This document shows, one piece after another, positions 8,162-21,153 of a stretch of DNA of 64,000 nt. The stretch is from Deinococcus sp. KSM4-11 (GTDB taxonomy: Bacteria; Deinococcota; Deinococci; Deinococcales; Deinococcaceae). The stretch covers positions 305,490 to 369,489 of the forward strand of contig NZ_SSNX01000004.1 in the NCBI RefSeq assembly GCF_004801415.1, written 5' to 3'. The notes below the pieces were generated by a model that saw only the letters and a program-made list of their open reading frames with translations, made no database searches and had not been told where the DNA came from. The position numbers and the translations under genes were made by a program. Each line of letters begins with the position of its first letter. Within the stretch, counting starts at the first letter, position 1.

Positions 8162-9409
8162 GTGTCTACCGCGTCATGGCGTCCCTGGCCGTCACTGGCG
8201 GGCCTGCCCCGCAATGCCCGCAGCACCATCATCACCGAGCCGCTGTGGGCGGTGTTCGGCACGGTGGTGCTGTATTACGCGCCGCTGTACATGCGGGAGG
8301 TCGGGCTGAGCAGCAGTGAGATCGGCTGGGTGGGGTCGGTCACGCTGGCGTTCTCCTTCCTGTTCCAGATCATGGCCGCGCCGATCACCAACCGGCTGGG
8401 ACGTAAACGCACCACGCTGCTATGGGATCTGGTGTCGTGGACTCTGCCGATGTTCGTGTGGGCGGTCTCCAGCAGCGTGTGGGCCTTCATGGTGGCCGGG
8501 GTGCTGAGTGCCACTGGCCGGATCGTGATGGTGTCGTGGAGCCTGCTGGTCGTCGAGGACGTGCCGCAGTCGCAGCGGGCGCGGGTGTTCGGCATCCTGA
8601 ACCTGATCGTGGCGCTGTGCGGGCTGGTGGCGCCGGTCGTGGGGCTGATCATGCAGGCGCACGGCGTGGTGCCCACCATGCGGGTGTTCTACGCGCTGGG
8701 CGGCGTGGGCATGACCGTGATGTTCCTGTGGCGCAACGCGATCACGCAGGAGACCGGCACCGGGCAGGCGGCCATGCTCGAGCACCGGGACCTACACCTG
8801 CTGGGCAGCCTGAAGCAGACGCTGGGGCACGTCTGGGAAGGACGGCGTTCGCCGGGCCTGCCCGTCGTGGTGGCGTTCTACGTGCTGAGCCTGTTCATCG
8901 ATCAGATGAACCTCTTCCAGATCCTGTTCTACCGGGAGACGCTGGGCTTCAGCGTGAGCACCGTGTCGCTGCTGCCGGTCGTGACGGCCGCCGTGACCGT
9001 CCTGATGTACGGCCTGATCCTGCGGCGGATCTCGCACGTCCCGGCCGAGCGGACGCTGGTGGTCACGCGTGTGCTGGGGCTGGTGGGTGCGGGGGCCCTA
9101 TTGATGGTGCCCGCCGGGAACGTGATTGCCCTGCTGGTCGTGGTGGCGCTGCTGGCCGCCGCCATCTTCCTGACGCAGATCTACCAGAGCACTGTGCTGT
9201 TTGCGCGGCTCCCCGAACGCGGCAGCGCCGACCTGTACTCGGGCGTGCAGCTCCTGGCGCTGCTCGTCTCAATTCCGGCGGCGGGCGTGGCGGGCGTGAT
9301 CTACCACGCGCATCCGGCCACGCTGTTCGCCGTGATCGCCGTGCTGAACGCGGCGCTGCTGGGCCTGGCCGTCATGCTGGCCCGGCAGCGGCCCGCCACC
9401 AATCCCTGA
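8162..9409 (+). CDS. MFS transporter
   Basis: A 415-residue protein with about 12 hydrophobic segments. The loop between TM2 and TM3 carries NRLGRKRTT, the MFS loop motif (G-x3-D-R-x-G-R-K/R type). The second half begins near residue 230 after a hydrophilic loop. The start is GTG with AAGGAG 6-7 nt upstream (8152-8157). The substrate is unknown; drug or sugar efflux are possible. It is followed at 130 bp by the pst genes, which have their own control region. Confidence 0.85.
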   Translation: MSTASWRPWPSLAGLPRNARSTIITEPLWAVFGTVVLYYAPLYMREVGLSSSEIGWVGSVTLAFSFLFQIMAAPITNRLGRKRTTLLWDLVSWTLPMFVWAVSSSVWAFMVAGVLSATGRIVMVSWSLLVVEDVPQSQRARVFGILNLIVALCGLVAPVVGLIMQAHGVVPTMRVFYALGGVGMTVMFLWRNAITQETGTGQAAMLEHRDLHLLGSLKQTLGHVWEGRRSPGLPVVVAFYVLSLFIDQMNLFQILFYRETLGFSVSTVSLLPVVTAAVTVLMYGLILRRISHVPAERTLVVTRVLGLVGAGALLMVPAGNVIALLVVVALLAAAIFLTQIYQSTVLFARLPERGSADLYSGVQLLALLVSIPAAGVAGVIYHAHPATLFAVIAVLNAALLGLAVMLARQRPATNP

Positions 9410-9478
9410 CATGACCGGCCCCGGAGGTGCCCGCCACGCCCGCCGGAAGCGCACGCCGTGTTCGGAAGCCCACACGGG

Positions 9479-9531
9479 CTGACATTGCCCTGACGGAGCC
9501 TGACGGAGCACTGACACAAGCCCGCCAAGCT
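9479..9531 (+). promoter_or_regulatory. Pho-box-like direct repeats and putative -10 of pstS
   Basis: CTGAC occurs at 9479, 9490, 9500 and 9511, spaced 11, 10 and 11 bp, one helical turn each. This is the geometry of PhoB/PhoP binding sites, which replace a -35 element. CAAGCT (9526-9531) could serve as the -10, 8 nt before the pstS ATG. Confidence 0.6.
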
Positions 9532-9539
9532 GGGCGCGT

Positions 9540-10562
9540 ATGAAGAACCTCCTGACCCTGGGCCTTGCCCTTGTCGCAACGACCGCCACCGCCCAGAGCC
9601 TCACGGGCGCCGGGGCCTCCTTCCCCTTCCCGCTGTACTCGAAGATGTTCGCCGAGTACAAGACGGCGAACGGCGTCGACGTGAACTACCAGTCCGTCGG
9701 CAGCGGCGCGGGCCAGAAGGCCATCACCGAGCGCACCGTGGACTTCGCCGCCAGCGACAACCCCATGAGCGACGACTCCATGAAGGCCGCGCCCGCCAAA
9801 CTGCTGCACATCCCCACCGCCATCGGCGCCGTGGTGCCCTCGTACAACCTGCCCGGCGTGACCGCCCCCCTCAAGTTCACCGGCGCGGTGCTCGCGGACA
9901 TCTACCTGGGCAAGATCAAGACCTGGAACGACAAGGCCATTGCCGCGCTGAACCCCGGCGTGACCATTCCTCCGCTGCCGATCACGGTGGCCCGCCGCAG
10001 CGACGGCTCGGGCACGACCTTCGTGTTCAGCGACTACCTGAGCAAGGTCAGCAGCGAGTGGAAGACCAAGGTCGGCGTGGGCAACTCCTTGAGCTGGCCC
10101 GTCGGCACCGGCGCCAAGGGCAACGACGGCGTGGCCGGCGTGGTCAAGAGCACCCCCGGCGCGATCGGCTACGTGGAACTGGTGTACGCCAAGCAGAACA
10201 AACTGCCCTTCGGCAGCGTGCAGAACCACGCCGGCAAGTTCATCCTGGCCGACAACGGCCCCGCCGCGCTGGCCGCCAAGGGCGTCGTCATTCCCGCCGA
10301 TACCCGCGTGTCCCTGACCAACTCCGCGAACGCCGACGCCTACCCGATCGCGAGCTTCACGTACATCATCTTCTACCAGGATCAGAAGTACGGCAGCCGC
10401 ACGTTGGCTCAGGCGCAGGAGCTCAAGAAGCTCCTGACCTGGATGGTCACGACCGGCCAGCAGTACAACGAGCCCCTGGATTACGCCAAGCTGCCCGACA
10501 ACGTGGCCGCCAAGGCCAAGACCATCATCGGCACCCTGACCTTCGACGGCAAGAAGATCTGA
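9540..10562 (+). CDS. pstS: Phosphate ABC transporter substrate-binding protein PstS
   Basis: A 340-residue periplasmic phosphate receptor. Residues 1-18 form a signal peptide (cleavage after TATAQ). The mature start [18 protein letters not shown] and [15 protein letters not shown] are phosphate-binding loops of PstS; FAASDNPM is a further ligand-contact region. There is no lipobox Cys, so it is probably soluble or held by another means. It heads pstSCAB; CTGAC direct repeats upstream suggest induction by phosphate starvation, and a hairpin after the stop would keep PstS more abundant than the membrane parts. Confidence 0.96.
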   Translation: MKNLLTLGLALVATTATAQSLTGAGASFPFPLYSKMFAEYKTANGVDVNYQSVGSGAGQKAITERTVDFAASDNPMSDDSMKAAPAKLLHIPTAIGAVVPSYNLPGVTAPLKFTGAVLADIYLGKIKTWNDKAIAALNPGVTIPPLPITVARRSDGSGTTFVFSDYLSKVSSEWKTKVGVGNSLSWPVGTGAKGNDGVAGVVKSTPGAIGYVELVYAKQNKLPFGSVQNHAGKFILADNGPAALAAKGVVIPADTRVSLTNSANADAYPIASFTYIIFYQDQKYGSRTLAQAQELKKLLTWMVTTGQQYNEPLDYAKLPDNVAAKAKTIIGTLTFDGKKI

Positions 10563-10578
10563 ACGCCTGAACCTCCAC

Positions 10579-10607
10579 GGGGCGGCTCTCCACGCGGGAG
10601 CCGCCCG
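10579..10607 (+). terminator. Intercistronic hairpin between pstS and pstC
   Basis: GGGCGGCTC pairs with GAGCCGCCC (9 bp plus weaker closing pairs), followed by GTTCTCTGTCC. It is a partial terminator or mRNA-stabilising stem, usual after an abundant binding-protein gene. Confidence 0.55.
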
Positions 10608-10635
10608 TTCTCTGTCCACGCCGGATGGTCGTGGG

Positions 10636-10665
10636 CTGACCTGCCCCTGACGAACGCAGGGTGAA
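10636..10665 (+). promoter_or_regulatory. Second Pho-box-like repeat before pstC
   Basis: CTGAC at 10636 and 10647 (11 bp apart) with a degenerate third unit, GGTGAAC, near 10660. The same element as upstream of pstS, 50-65 nt before the pstC ATG. Confidence 0.4.
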
Positions 10666-10699
10666 CTGGGACGACGATGCCTGCCGAGGTCATGACGAC

Positions 10700-11710
10700 A
10701 TGAGTGAACCCACCCGAAGTGCCCCCACGCCCGCCCGACTCTCCAGCCGCAGCGACCGCGTGTTCGAGGTGCTGATCCTGCTGCTCGCCTCGATCATCGT
10801 GCTGGTGTTCCTGACCAGCATCTACCAGCTGGGCAAGGATTCCTGGCCAGCCCTGCAGCACTTCGGGCTGAGCTTCTTCACGCAGCGCACGTGGAACCCG
10901 GTGGCGGGCACCTTCGGCGCGGCCTCCATGATCGCGGGTACGCTCGTCACCAGCCTGGCCGCGCTGGTCATCAGCGTGCCGCTGGCCGTCGCGAGCGCGC
11001 TGTTCGTGGCCGAATACGCCCCGAAATGGCTGGCCAACCCGGTCGGCTACCTGATCGAGCTGCTGGCCGCCGTGCCCAGCGTGGTGTACGGTTTGTGGGC
11101 GCTGTTCGTGATCGCGCCCATCCTGGGGCGCTGGCAGATCACCTTCTTCAACCCCGAGTTCCCGGACCGGCTGGCGCTGTACACCAAGTGTGCCGGGCTG
11201 TGGGCCGAGAACAAGACCACCCTGCAATGCTTCTTCGTGCCCAGCAGCGGCGCGGGGCGCGGGCTGGCGCTGGCGATCATCATCCTGACCGTCATGATCC
11301 TGCCGTACACGGCCTCGGTGGCGCGGGACGTGATCCGGCTGGTGCCCGCCGACCAGCGGGAAGCGATGTACGCGCTGGGCGCCACCAAGTGGGAAGTCAT
11401 CTCGCGCGCCATCCTGCCCTACGCCCGCGCCGGCATCCTGGGCGGTGTGATCCTGGCGCTGGGCCGCGCGCTGGGCGAGACGCTGGCGGTGGCCATGGTC
11501 ATCGGCGACAGTCAGGACGTCCTGAGATCCATCTGGGGCAACGCCAGCACCATGGCCTCGGTGATCGCCAACCAGTTCGGCGACGCCCGCGAGACCCTGC
11601 ACCGCTCCTCGGTGGTCACGCTGGGCCTCACGCTGTTCTTCCTGAGCGTGGCCGTGAACTACGTGGCGCGGCTCATCATCGCCCGCCTGACCCCCCGGGG
11701 CATCCAGTGA
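10700..11710 (+). CDS. pstC: Phosphate ABC transporter permease PstC
   Basis: A 336-residue inner-membrane permease with six predicted helices; the first covers roughly residues 25-50. The ATPase-contact loop [19 protein letters not shown] and the following [12 protein letters not shown] are the EAA motif of the PstC/A family. ATG 10700 is preferred over an in-frame GTG 13 codons upstream because the MSEPTRS start matches the short hydrophilic leader normal for PstC. It pairs with PstA; its stop overlaps the pstA ATG (TGATG), indicating translational coupling. Confidence 0.95.
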   Translation: MSEPTRSAPTPARLSSRSDRVFEVLILLLASIIVLVFLTSIYQLGKDSWPALQHFGLSFFTQRTWNPVAGTFGAASMIAGTLVTSLAALVISVPLAVASALFVAEYAPKWLANPVGYLIELLAAVPSVVYGLWALFVIAPILGRWQITFFNPEFPDRLALYTKCAGLWAENKTTLQCFFVPSSGAGRGLALAIIILTVMILPYTASVARDVIRLVPADQREAMYALGATKWEVISRAILPYARAGILGGVILALGRALGETLAVAMVIGDSQDVLRSIWGNASTMASVIANQFGDARETLHRSSVVTLGLTLFFLSVAVNYVARLIIARLTPRGIQ

Positions 11711-12573
11711 TGAGCGTGAGCACCTCCACGACCGCCGCGCGTCCCACCGGGCTCAGCCCGGCCCGGCGCGCGAAGAACCTGCTGATGGGCGGCCTGATCC
11801 TGCTGGCCACGCTGGTCGTCGTCGCGCCCCTGATCCTGATCTTCCTGTACCTGCTGCGCGAGGGGATCGGCGCGATGAACGTCGCGTTCTTCACGAAGGT
11901 GCCCGCCCCGGAAGGCGAGACGGGCGGCGGCCTGTTGAACGCCATTCTCGGCAGCGTCGAGATGCTGCTGATGGCCTCGGTGATCGGGGTGCTCGTCGGC
12001 GTGGCCGGCGGCATCTTCCTCTCCGAGTACCCCCGCCACCGCCTGATGCCCACCATCCGCATGCTCAGCGACGTGCTGGCCGGCATTCCTGCCATCGTCA
12101 TGGGCCTGGTCGCCTACGGGCTGATCGTGCTGAAGTTCGGCTTCTCGGGTTTCGCAGGCGCCCTCGCGCTGGGCTTCCTGATGATCCCCATCGTCGTGCG
12201 GACCAGCGAGGAAGTCCTGAAACTCGTGCCCATCAGCATCCGCGAGGCCGGACTGGCGCTGGGTCTGCCCAAGTGGCTGGTCACGCTGCGGATCGTGCTG
12301 CCCGCCGCCGCCGGCGGGATCATCACCGGCATCATGCTGGCCCTGGCGCGCGTGGCGGGCGAGGCCGCGCCCCTGCTGTTCACCGCCTTCGGGAACCCGA
12401 ACGTGAACCTCGACCCGAGCAAGCCCATGAGCGCCCTGCCGCTGGAGATCTACCGGGGCGCGACCAGCGCCTACGACGAGAACCAGCGCCTCGCGAAGGC
12501 CGGGGCCCTGCTGCTCATCACCTTGATCTTCGTTACCAGCCTGCTCGCCCGGCGCTTCAGCCGCCGCCGTTAA
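11710..12573 (+). CDS. pstA: Phosphate ABC transporter permease PstA
   Basis: A 287-residue partner of PstC. It begins at the A of the pstC stop codon. The EAA loop is SIREAGLALGLPKWLVTLR, followed by IVLPAAAGGIITGIML. The end region (SAYDENQRLAKAGALLL) matches the PstA C-terminus. It forms the translocation path together with PstC and is powered by PstB, which starts 12 nt downstream. Confidence 0.95.
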   Translation: MSVSTSTTAARPTGLSPARRAKNLLMGGLILLATLVVVAPLILIFLYLLREGIGAMNVAFFTKVPAPEGETGGGLLNAILGSVEMLLMASVIGVLVGVAGGIFLSEYPRHRLMPTIRMLSDVLAGIPAIVMGLVAYGLIVLKFGFSGFAGALALGFLMIPIVVRTSEEVLKLVPISIREAGLALGLPKWLVTLRIVLPAAAGGIITGIMLALARVAGEAAPLLFTAFGNPNVNLDPSKPMSALPLEIYRGATSAYDENQRLAKAGALLLITLIFVTSLLARRFSRRR

Positions 12574-12585
12574 GGAGTCCGTTCC

Positions 12586-13350
12586 ATGACCCAGCCCGTG
12601 ATCCTCAGTGCCCAGAACGTGGACATCTTCTACGGTGAGAACCGCGCCGTGAAGAACGTCAGCCTGGACTTCCGCCGGGGCAGCGTGAACGCCCTGATCG
12701 GCCCGTCGGGCTGTGGCAAGACCACCTTCCTGCGCGCCATCAACCGCATGCACGACCTCACGCCGGGCGCACGCGTCGCGGGCAAGATCCTGCTCGACGG
12801 GCAGGACATCTACGACCCGGGCGTCGACCCGGTCAGCATGCGCCGCCGCGTGGGCATGGTGTTCCAGAAGCCCAATCCATTCCCGACCATGAGCGTGTTC
12901 GACAACGTGGTCGCCGGCCTGAAACTCACGGGCGTGCGCGACAAGGCCCAGCTCATGCAGGTCGCCGAACGCAGCCTGAAGGGCGCGGCCCTGTGGGAAG
13001 AGGTCAAGGATCGCCTGAACACGCCCGCCACCGGCCTGTCCGGCGGGCAGCAGCAGCGGCTGTGCATCGCCCGCGCCCTGGCCGTCGATCCCGAGATCCT
13101 GCTGATGGACGAACCCACCAGCGCCCTCGACCCGGCCAGCACCGCGAAGATCGAGGACCTGATGTCCGAACTGAAGAAGGTCACGACCATCGTGATCGTC
13201 ACGCACAACATGCACCAGGCGGCCCGCGTGAGTGACACCACCTCGTTCTTCCTGGTGGGCGACATGGTCGAGCACGGCGTGACGGATCAGATCTTCACCA
13301 GTCCCCGTGACGAACGCACCGAAGCCTACGTGTCGGGCCGCTTCGGCTGA
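12586..13350 (+). CDS. pstB: Phosphate ABC transporter ATPase PstB
   Basis: A 254-residue ATPase, the usual PstB length. Walker A is [10 protein letters not shown]-loop VFQKPNPFP, signature LSGGQQQRL, Walker [14 protein letters not shown]-loop [12 protein letters not shown]. The family marker [20 protein letters not shown] is complete. TAAGGAG ends 8 nt before the ATG. No phoU or phoBR follows, so the regulator must be encoded elsewhere. Confidence 0.97.
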   Translation: MTQPVILSAQNVDIFYGENRAVKNVSLDFRRGSVNALIGPSGCGKTTFLRAINRMHDLTPGARVAGKILLDGQDIYDPGVDPVSMRRRVGMVFQKPNPFPTMSVFDNVVAGLKLTGVRDKAQLMQVAERSLKGAALWEEVKDRLNTPATGLSGGQQQRLCIARALAVDPEILLMDEPTSALDPASTAKIEDLMSELKKVTTIVIVTHNMHQAARVSDTTSFFLVGDMVEHGVTDQIFTSPRDERTEAYVSGRFG

Positions 13351-13379
13351 CCTGAACCGGGCCGGACTACACTCCGGGC

Positions 13380-13835
13380 ATGACCCCCGCCGCCCCCACC
13401 TTCCTGAACCGGGGCGGCGCCTTCGTGGTGGCCCAGGGCGTTCTGCTCGGCTTGATCGGGCTCAGCGGTGTCCGGCGGAGGCATGGGCACCCGGTCGGCC
13501 TGCCCTTGATGCTGGCGGGCGTGGCGCTGGGGATGCTCGGCGGAAGGTCGCTCGGACGGAACCTCACGGCGCTGCCGGAACCGCTGGAAGGCGGGCAGCT
13601 CGTGACGGGCGGCGTCTACGCGTCCGTCCGCCATCCCCTGTACACCGCGCTGCTGCTGGCTTCGCTGGGCTGGAGTGTGTTGCGGGGCAGCCGATCTTCG
13701 CTGGGCTGGACGGCTGCCCTGGCGATCCTGTTTCAGTTCAAGGCGAATCACGAAGAAGCGGCGCTGACGCGGAAGTTCCCGGAGTACGCCGCCTACCGGG
13801 CGCGCGTGAAGCGCTTCGTGCCCGGCGTGTACTGA
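13380..13835 (+). CDS. Isoprenylcysteine carboxyl methyltransferase-like membrane protein
   Basis: A 151-residue protein with about four hydrophobic segments. The C-terminal part holds GGVYASVRHPLYTALLL and then NHEEAALTRKFPEYAAYRARVKRFVPG, the ICMT/PEMT SAM-binding motifs (RHP and E..L...F...Y..Y...V.RFVP). Such bacterial proteins methylate lipids or small molecules; the substrate is unknown. TACACT lies 6 nt before the ATG: probably leaderless and separate from pstB. Confidence 0.8.
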   Translation: MTPAAPTFLNRGGAFVVAQGVLLGLIGLSGVRRRHGHPVGLPLMLAGVALGMLGGRSLGRNLTALPEPLEGGQLVTGGVYASVRHPLYTALLLASLGWSVLRGSRSSLGWTAALAILFQFKANHEEAALTRKFPEYAAYRARVKRFVPGVY

Positions 13836-13838
13836 CGC

Positions 13839-15025
13839 TCAGGGCCGGACGGAGACGGACACTGGCCGTACCCGCCACGCGCTGAACAGGGGCAGCAGCG
13901 CCCAGACGGCGCACCCGGCGGCCAGCACGGGAAACCCCACGCGGGCGATGACCACGCCGCCCACCAGGGTGCCCACGCCGGACGCGACGAAGCCGAGGCT
14001 GTCCGTGACGCCCTGCGCCGCCGGGAAGCGCGTCAGGGCCTTGCTGCCGCTCACGAACGCGAGGTTCCAGCCCAGCCCCAGCAGGAACATCGACACGCCC
14101 AGCCACGCGGTGCCCGGCAGAGGGGCGGTCACGGCGGCCGACAGCAGCAGGGCCGCGCCGCCCACGTACCCGAAGCGCAGGCCCACGCGGTCGATCAGCG
14201 GGCCGGTCAGCCAGCCGAACCCGAACATGCCCAGGATGTGCCCGGAGACCAGCGCGGCCACGCCCGCGTGATCCACGCCCATGTGGTGGGCGCGCAGCGG
14301 GGTCAGGCTCATCAGGGTGACCATCACGCCCTGCGCGGTCGCGACGGCCAGCGCCGTGGACCGCACCCCTGGAATTCCGAAGGCCTGTCTGACCGTCAGC
14401 TGCGCCTGCGGAGTGCCGGCCACGGCGGGCCGCAGCGGCTTCCAGATCAGCATCAGCACCGCTCCCAGCGCCAGCAGTCCCCCGCCGACCAGCCACCCGG
14501 CGACCTCCGCCGTGCTGCCCAGCACGCCGCCCAGCGCCTCGATCGGGTGCGAGAAGCCGGTCACGACGAATGAGCCCAGCACGCTCATGAGCATCAGCAC
14601 GCCCAGTGCCGTGCCGCGCCGTCCGTCCGGGACGCTCTCGGCGGCGGCGTAGCGGGCCTGCTGGTACCCGCCCTGCGCGCCGCCCATCATCATTGCGCCC
14701 AGCAGGAACACCGGCGTCAGGCCGGCGCGGGCGCCCAGGAAGCCGACCAGGGCGCCCAGCGCGCCCAGGGTGTAGGCCACCGCCAGCCCGAAGCGCCGGC
14801 CTGAGCGCAGCATCAGCGCGCCGAAGGCCCCGGCCGAGAGCGCCCCGGAGGCCTGGATCAGGGTGCTGGGCAGTCCGGCCAGGGTCTCGCTGGCCATGCC
14901 GCTGATGATCAGGCTGGCGAGCACCGTGCTGACGGTCGTCGCGCCCGTGGCCAGGGCCTGCGCGGCGTACAGGGGCAGCACCCGGCCCACGTCCAGCCGG
15001 GGAGTGGCCGCGACCGCCGCGTCAC

Positions 15026-15029
<4 letters not shown>
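13839..15029 (-). CDS. MFS transporter
   Basis: A 396-residue protein with 12 predicted helices. The TM2-3 loop reads LRSGRRFG and the equivalent loop in the second half DRVGLRFG, both MFS-type. The substrate is unknown. Its ATG overlaps the stop codon of the upstream B12-binding gene by 4 bp (ATGA), so the two are translationally coupled; a functional link between them is not obvious. It converges on the ICMT-like gene. Confidence 0.85.
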
Positions 15030-15451
<422 letters not shown>

Positions 15452-15592
15452 GTGTGCTCCTCCTGGGTGAGCCGATCTAACGCTCGTTTGGCGCAGTCTA
15501 CCGTCCGCAGGGGGGTTCACACGCTCGTCCGTCGGGACACCGACAAGGCCGCCATGCAGACCCTGCTGGCCACGCTCCCACTGACCTGGGCC

Positions 15593-15942
15593 TCAGCGGG
15601 ACAGCAGGACGGCCAGGATCGCCAGCACGGCAGGTATCGTCTGCACGAACAGAATCCGGCGGTTCGCGGTCGCCGCGCCATACACGCCCGCCACCGCCAC
15701 GCAACTCAGGAAGAACAGCTGCGTCGATGGCGAGTGGATGATCAGGCCCCAGATCAGTCCGGCGGCCAGGAAGCCGTTGTAGAGGCCCTGGTTCGCGGCC
15801 AGCGCCTTCGTCTGCGCGGCCAGGGCGGGCGTGGTGCCGAAGGCCTTCAGGGCGCGCGGCGTCTCCCACAGGAACATCTCCAGCACCAGGATGTAGATGT
15901 GCAGCAGCGCGATCAGGCCGACCAGGGCAGCCGCGACGGCGT

Positions 15943-15946
<4 letters not shown>
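15593..15946 (-). CDS. DUF1304 family membrane protein
   Basis: A 117-residue protein with four hydrophobic segments. HIYILVLEMFLWETPRALKAFG near the N-terminus and NQGLYNGFLAAGLIWGL in the middle are the signatures of DUF1304 (YjfL-like) proteins of unknown role. Its ATG overlaps the gltX stop by 4 bp (ATGA), so it is co-translated with gltX. Confidence 0.85.
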
Positions 15947-17364
<1,418 letters not shown>

Positions 17365-17464
17365 GAGGAACAGGATACGGGGCGTGCCACCCCGGCCGCT
17401 CTCATCAAACCTGCTAGGCAGAACGGGGGCCCATCCGGCATGATGTGACGGTTAAGCTGCCGGC

Positions 17465-17487
17465 ATGGCGGCCCTCCCGGGAGACCC

Positions 17488-17491
<4 letters not shown>
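17465..17491 (+). CDS. Leaderless 8-codon upstream ORF (MAALPGDP)
   Basis: TAAGCT (17453-17458) lies 6 nt before ATG 17465, the leaderless geometry used by many genes in this window. The frame ends with a TGA that overlaps the TTG start of the following glycosyltransferase gene (TTGA). The arrangement suggests terminating ribosomes re-initiate at the weak TTG start, helped by GGGAG just upstream. Confidence 0.4.
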
Positions 17492-18825
<1,334 letters not shown>

Positions 18826-18939
18826 ACCCACCGCCCAAGATGAGAGCCCGTGGATGTTCCTCAAGGATCATCCCATTTCGCGCGTGACCGGCCCGGCGCA
18901 TAGTTTGAGGAGCACTTCACCACACCGACTGGGGTTCCC

Positions 18940-20250
18940 TTGACTGATGCCCTCCGCTGGTTTCTGACCGCCCTCGATCTGACCGGAGTGATCCTGCTGG
19001 CCGTGGCCTTCGCGCAGATGCTGCTCGCGGCCCTGCTGCCCCGCGTGCGCCACCGCCCTGCCCGTGGGGGAGACGCCCTGCACTTCACGTTCCTGATCCC
19101 CGCCCTGAACGAGGGGCGCGTGATCGGCGCGACCGTCACGACGCTGCGGACGCTGGCGCCGGACGCGCGGGTGGTCGTGATCGACGACGGCAGCGACGAC
19201 CACACCGCCGCGGTGGTGCAGGCGCTCGCCGGGCAGGATTCCGGCATAGCCCTTCTGCGCCGCTCCCTGCCCTACGCGCGGCGCGGGAAGGGCGAGGCGC
19301 TGGGCTGGGCCACCCGCCACCTGCTCGACCGGCTGCCCACCGATGACCTGCAGCGCGAGATCTTCGTGGTCGTGGACGCTGACGGCCGCATCACTCCGGA
19401 CCTGCTGCCTGAGGCGAGGGCGGCCATGGCCGATCCGCGCGTGGTGGGCGCGCAGGCGCGCGTACGCATCCGCCCCTCCGCGACGGGCCTGAGCGTGCAG
19501 AGCGTCATGGGCCGGATGCTGGAACAGCAGCAGGATCTGGAATTCACCGTGATCCGCTCTGTGCAGCGCCTGCGCCACCGCTGGCATACCGTGGGCCTGT
19601 GCGGGAACGGGCAGTTCATGCGGGCGTCGTACCTGCACGCGCAGTTCACCAGGGGCACGCCCCCGTGGCCCGACTGCCTCTCGGAGGATTTCGCCAGCGG
19701 TCTGGAGATGCGCCTCGCCTCGCCGGAACACCGCATGGTGCTGCTGGAGGCGGCCGTCACGCAGCAGGGCCTGCCGGACCTGCGGCGCTTCCTGCGGCAA
19801 CGGGCCCGCTGGGCCCAGGGCACCCTGCAGTGCTGGCCCTACCTGCCGCGCGTGTGGCAGGAGCCCATGCCGCTGCGGGCACGGCTGGATCTGTCGTACT
19901 ACCTGCTGGGGCCATGGTTGAGCGGCGTGGTGACCCTGTGTCTGCTCTCACAGCCGCTGCGCTGGGCGCTGCACACCCACGGTCTGATCCTGAATCCGGT
20001 GATCGGCGGTGGGCTCGCGGTGCTGACCACCGGAATGCAACTGCACTGGCTGGCCCGCTACCAGCACGAGCAGCGCCTGAACGCCGCGCAGTTCGTGCTT
20101 CTGCTGCTCGGCCAGCCGCTGTACGGCCTGGTGCTCAGCGCAAGCCTGCTTCTGGCCTACCGCCACCACGTCACGGGCCGCCGCGCGTGGGACAAGACCG
20201 TCCGCCATGTCGAGGCCCCGGACGCCCTGCGGGTGGGCAGCGGAGACTGA
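18940..20250 (+). CDS. Membrane glycosyltransferase, family 2 (second of a pair)
   Basis: 436 residues, same domain order as its upstream neighbour: N-terminal helix, [36 protein letters not shown], then membrane helices from residue ~310. The two clearly arose by tandem duplication (shared [22 protein letters not shown] versus TGNGQCMRASYL). The start is TTG 18940 after GGGG. Both members keep all catalytic residues, so each is probably active, perhaps on successive steps of one glycan. It ends 3 bp from convergent folD. Confidence 0.85.
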   Translation: MTDALRWFLTALDLTGVILLAVAFAQMLLAALLPRVRHRPARGGDALHFTFLIPALNEGRVIGATVTTLRTLAPDARVVVIDDGSDDHTAAVVQALAGQDSGIALLRRSLPYARRGKGEALGWATRHLLDRLPTDDLQREIFVVVDADGRITPDLLPEARAAMADPRVVGAQARVRIRPSATGLSVQSVMGRMLEQQQDLEFTVIRSVQRLRHRWHTVGLCGNGQFMRASYLHAQFTRGTPPWPDCLSEDFASGLEMRLASPEHRMVLLEAAVTQQGLPDLRRFLRQRARWAQGTLQCWPYLPRVWQEPMPLRARLDLSYYLLGPWLSGVVTLCLLSQPLRWALHTHGLILNPVIGGGLAVLTTGMQLHWLARYQHEQRLNAAQFVLLLLGQPLYGLVLSASLLLAYRHHVTGRRAWDKTVRHVEAPDALRVGSGD

Positions 20251-20253
20251 ACC

Positions 20254-21153
20254 CTACTCGACGGGTTCGCCCCGCTGGAGCCGCACGGCCCGCACGAGGT
20301 TCTGGTACGTCAATGCGCTGGTGAGCGGCCCCACGCCGCCCGGCACGGGCGACTGGGCCCGTACCGGCAGGTTCGCCGCCGCGTCGCCCTCCACCCCGCC
20401 ACCGGCCTTGACGTTGATGCCGGCATCAATGACGACATGATGCGGCTGCACGTGCTCCGGGCGCAGCAGGCCCGCGCGACCCACCGCCACGACCAGCGCG
20501 TCCACTCCGGCCAGCACGCCGCGCAGGTCGCGGGTGTGCTCGTTGCAGACGGTCACGGTCACGCCCCGGTTGTTCAGCATGAAGGCCAGCGGACGGCCCA
20601 CCGTGCGTCCCGGCCCGATCACCGCCACCCGCAGGCCGCGCAGGTCGTCGCCCAGCACGCTGCGCAGCAGAAAGCGCACCGAGCGCGGCGTGGGCGGCAG
20701 CAGCGCCTCGGGCTCGCGTCCCGCCGCGATCAGCGCGAGATTGCCGGGCGTGAGTCCCTCCACGTCCTTGCGGTGCGCGACGTGCAGCAGCGCCTCGTCG
20801 GCGTCCAGCCCCGGCGCGAGGGGCAGTTCCAGCATGATGCCGTGCACCTGCCGGTCGGCCGAGAGGGCGTCCAGTGCTCCGTGCAGCTCCGCCTGCGTGG
20901 CCCCGGCCCCCAGGTCACCCACGCGGAACGCCACACCCAGCTTCCGTGCCCGCCGCGCCTTGGCGTCCACGTACACCGCCGAGGCCGGATCGCTCGACGC
21001 CAGCACGCTCACCAGCTGCGGCTGGAACGCCTCCGGGGCCTGCGCCCACGCCGCTAGCGCTCCCCGGACGCCCGCCATCACGTCCTCGGCGAGGTGCTTG
21101 CCCGTCAGGGCGAGCGGCGGCGCCTGCGGCCCGGTGCTCTCTGTGTCCGACAT
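20254..21153 (-). CDS. folD: Bifunctional methylene-THF dehydrogenase / methenyl-THF cyclohydrolase
   Basis: 299 residues. Interconverts 5,10-methylene-, methenyl- and 10-formyl-tetrahydrofolate. The catalytic Lys region reads [13 protein letters not shown], the substrate loop [16 protein letters not shown], and the NADP site [16 protein letters not shown]. Slightly longer than the usual 285 because of both termini. It starts one base after the purH stop, so both are co-transcribed: FolD makes the 10-formyl-THF used by PurH. Confidence 0.95.
   Translation of the reverse strand: MSDTESTGPQAPPLALTGKHLAEDVMAGVRGALAAWAQAPEAFQPQLVSVLASSDPASAVYVDAKARRARKLGVAFRVGDLGAGATQAELHGALDALSADRQVHGIMLELPLAPGLDADEALLHVAHRKDVEGLTPGNLALIAAGREPEALLPPTPRSVRFLLRSVLGDDLRGLRVAVIGPGRTVGRPLAFMLNNRGVTVTVCNEHTRDLRGVLAGVDALVVAVGRAGLLRPEHVQPHHVVIDAGINVKAGGGVEGDAAANLPVRAQSPVPGGVGPLTSALTYQNLVRAVRLQRGEPVE

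Noticed and set aside
17365..17487. T-box or tRNA-sensing leader upstream of gltX
   Set aside because: TATCCT lies 7 nt before the gltX ATG, so the transcript is probably leaderless; no T-box sequence or terminator is present.
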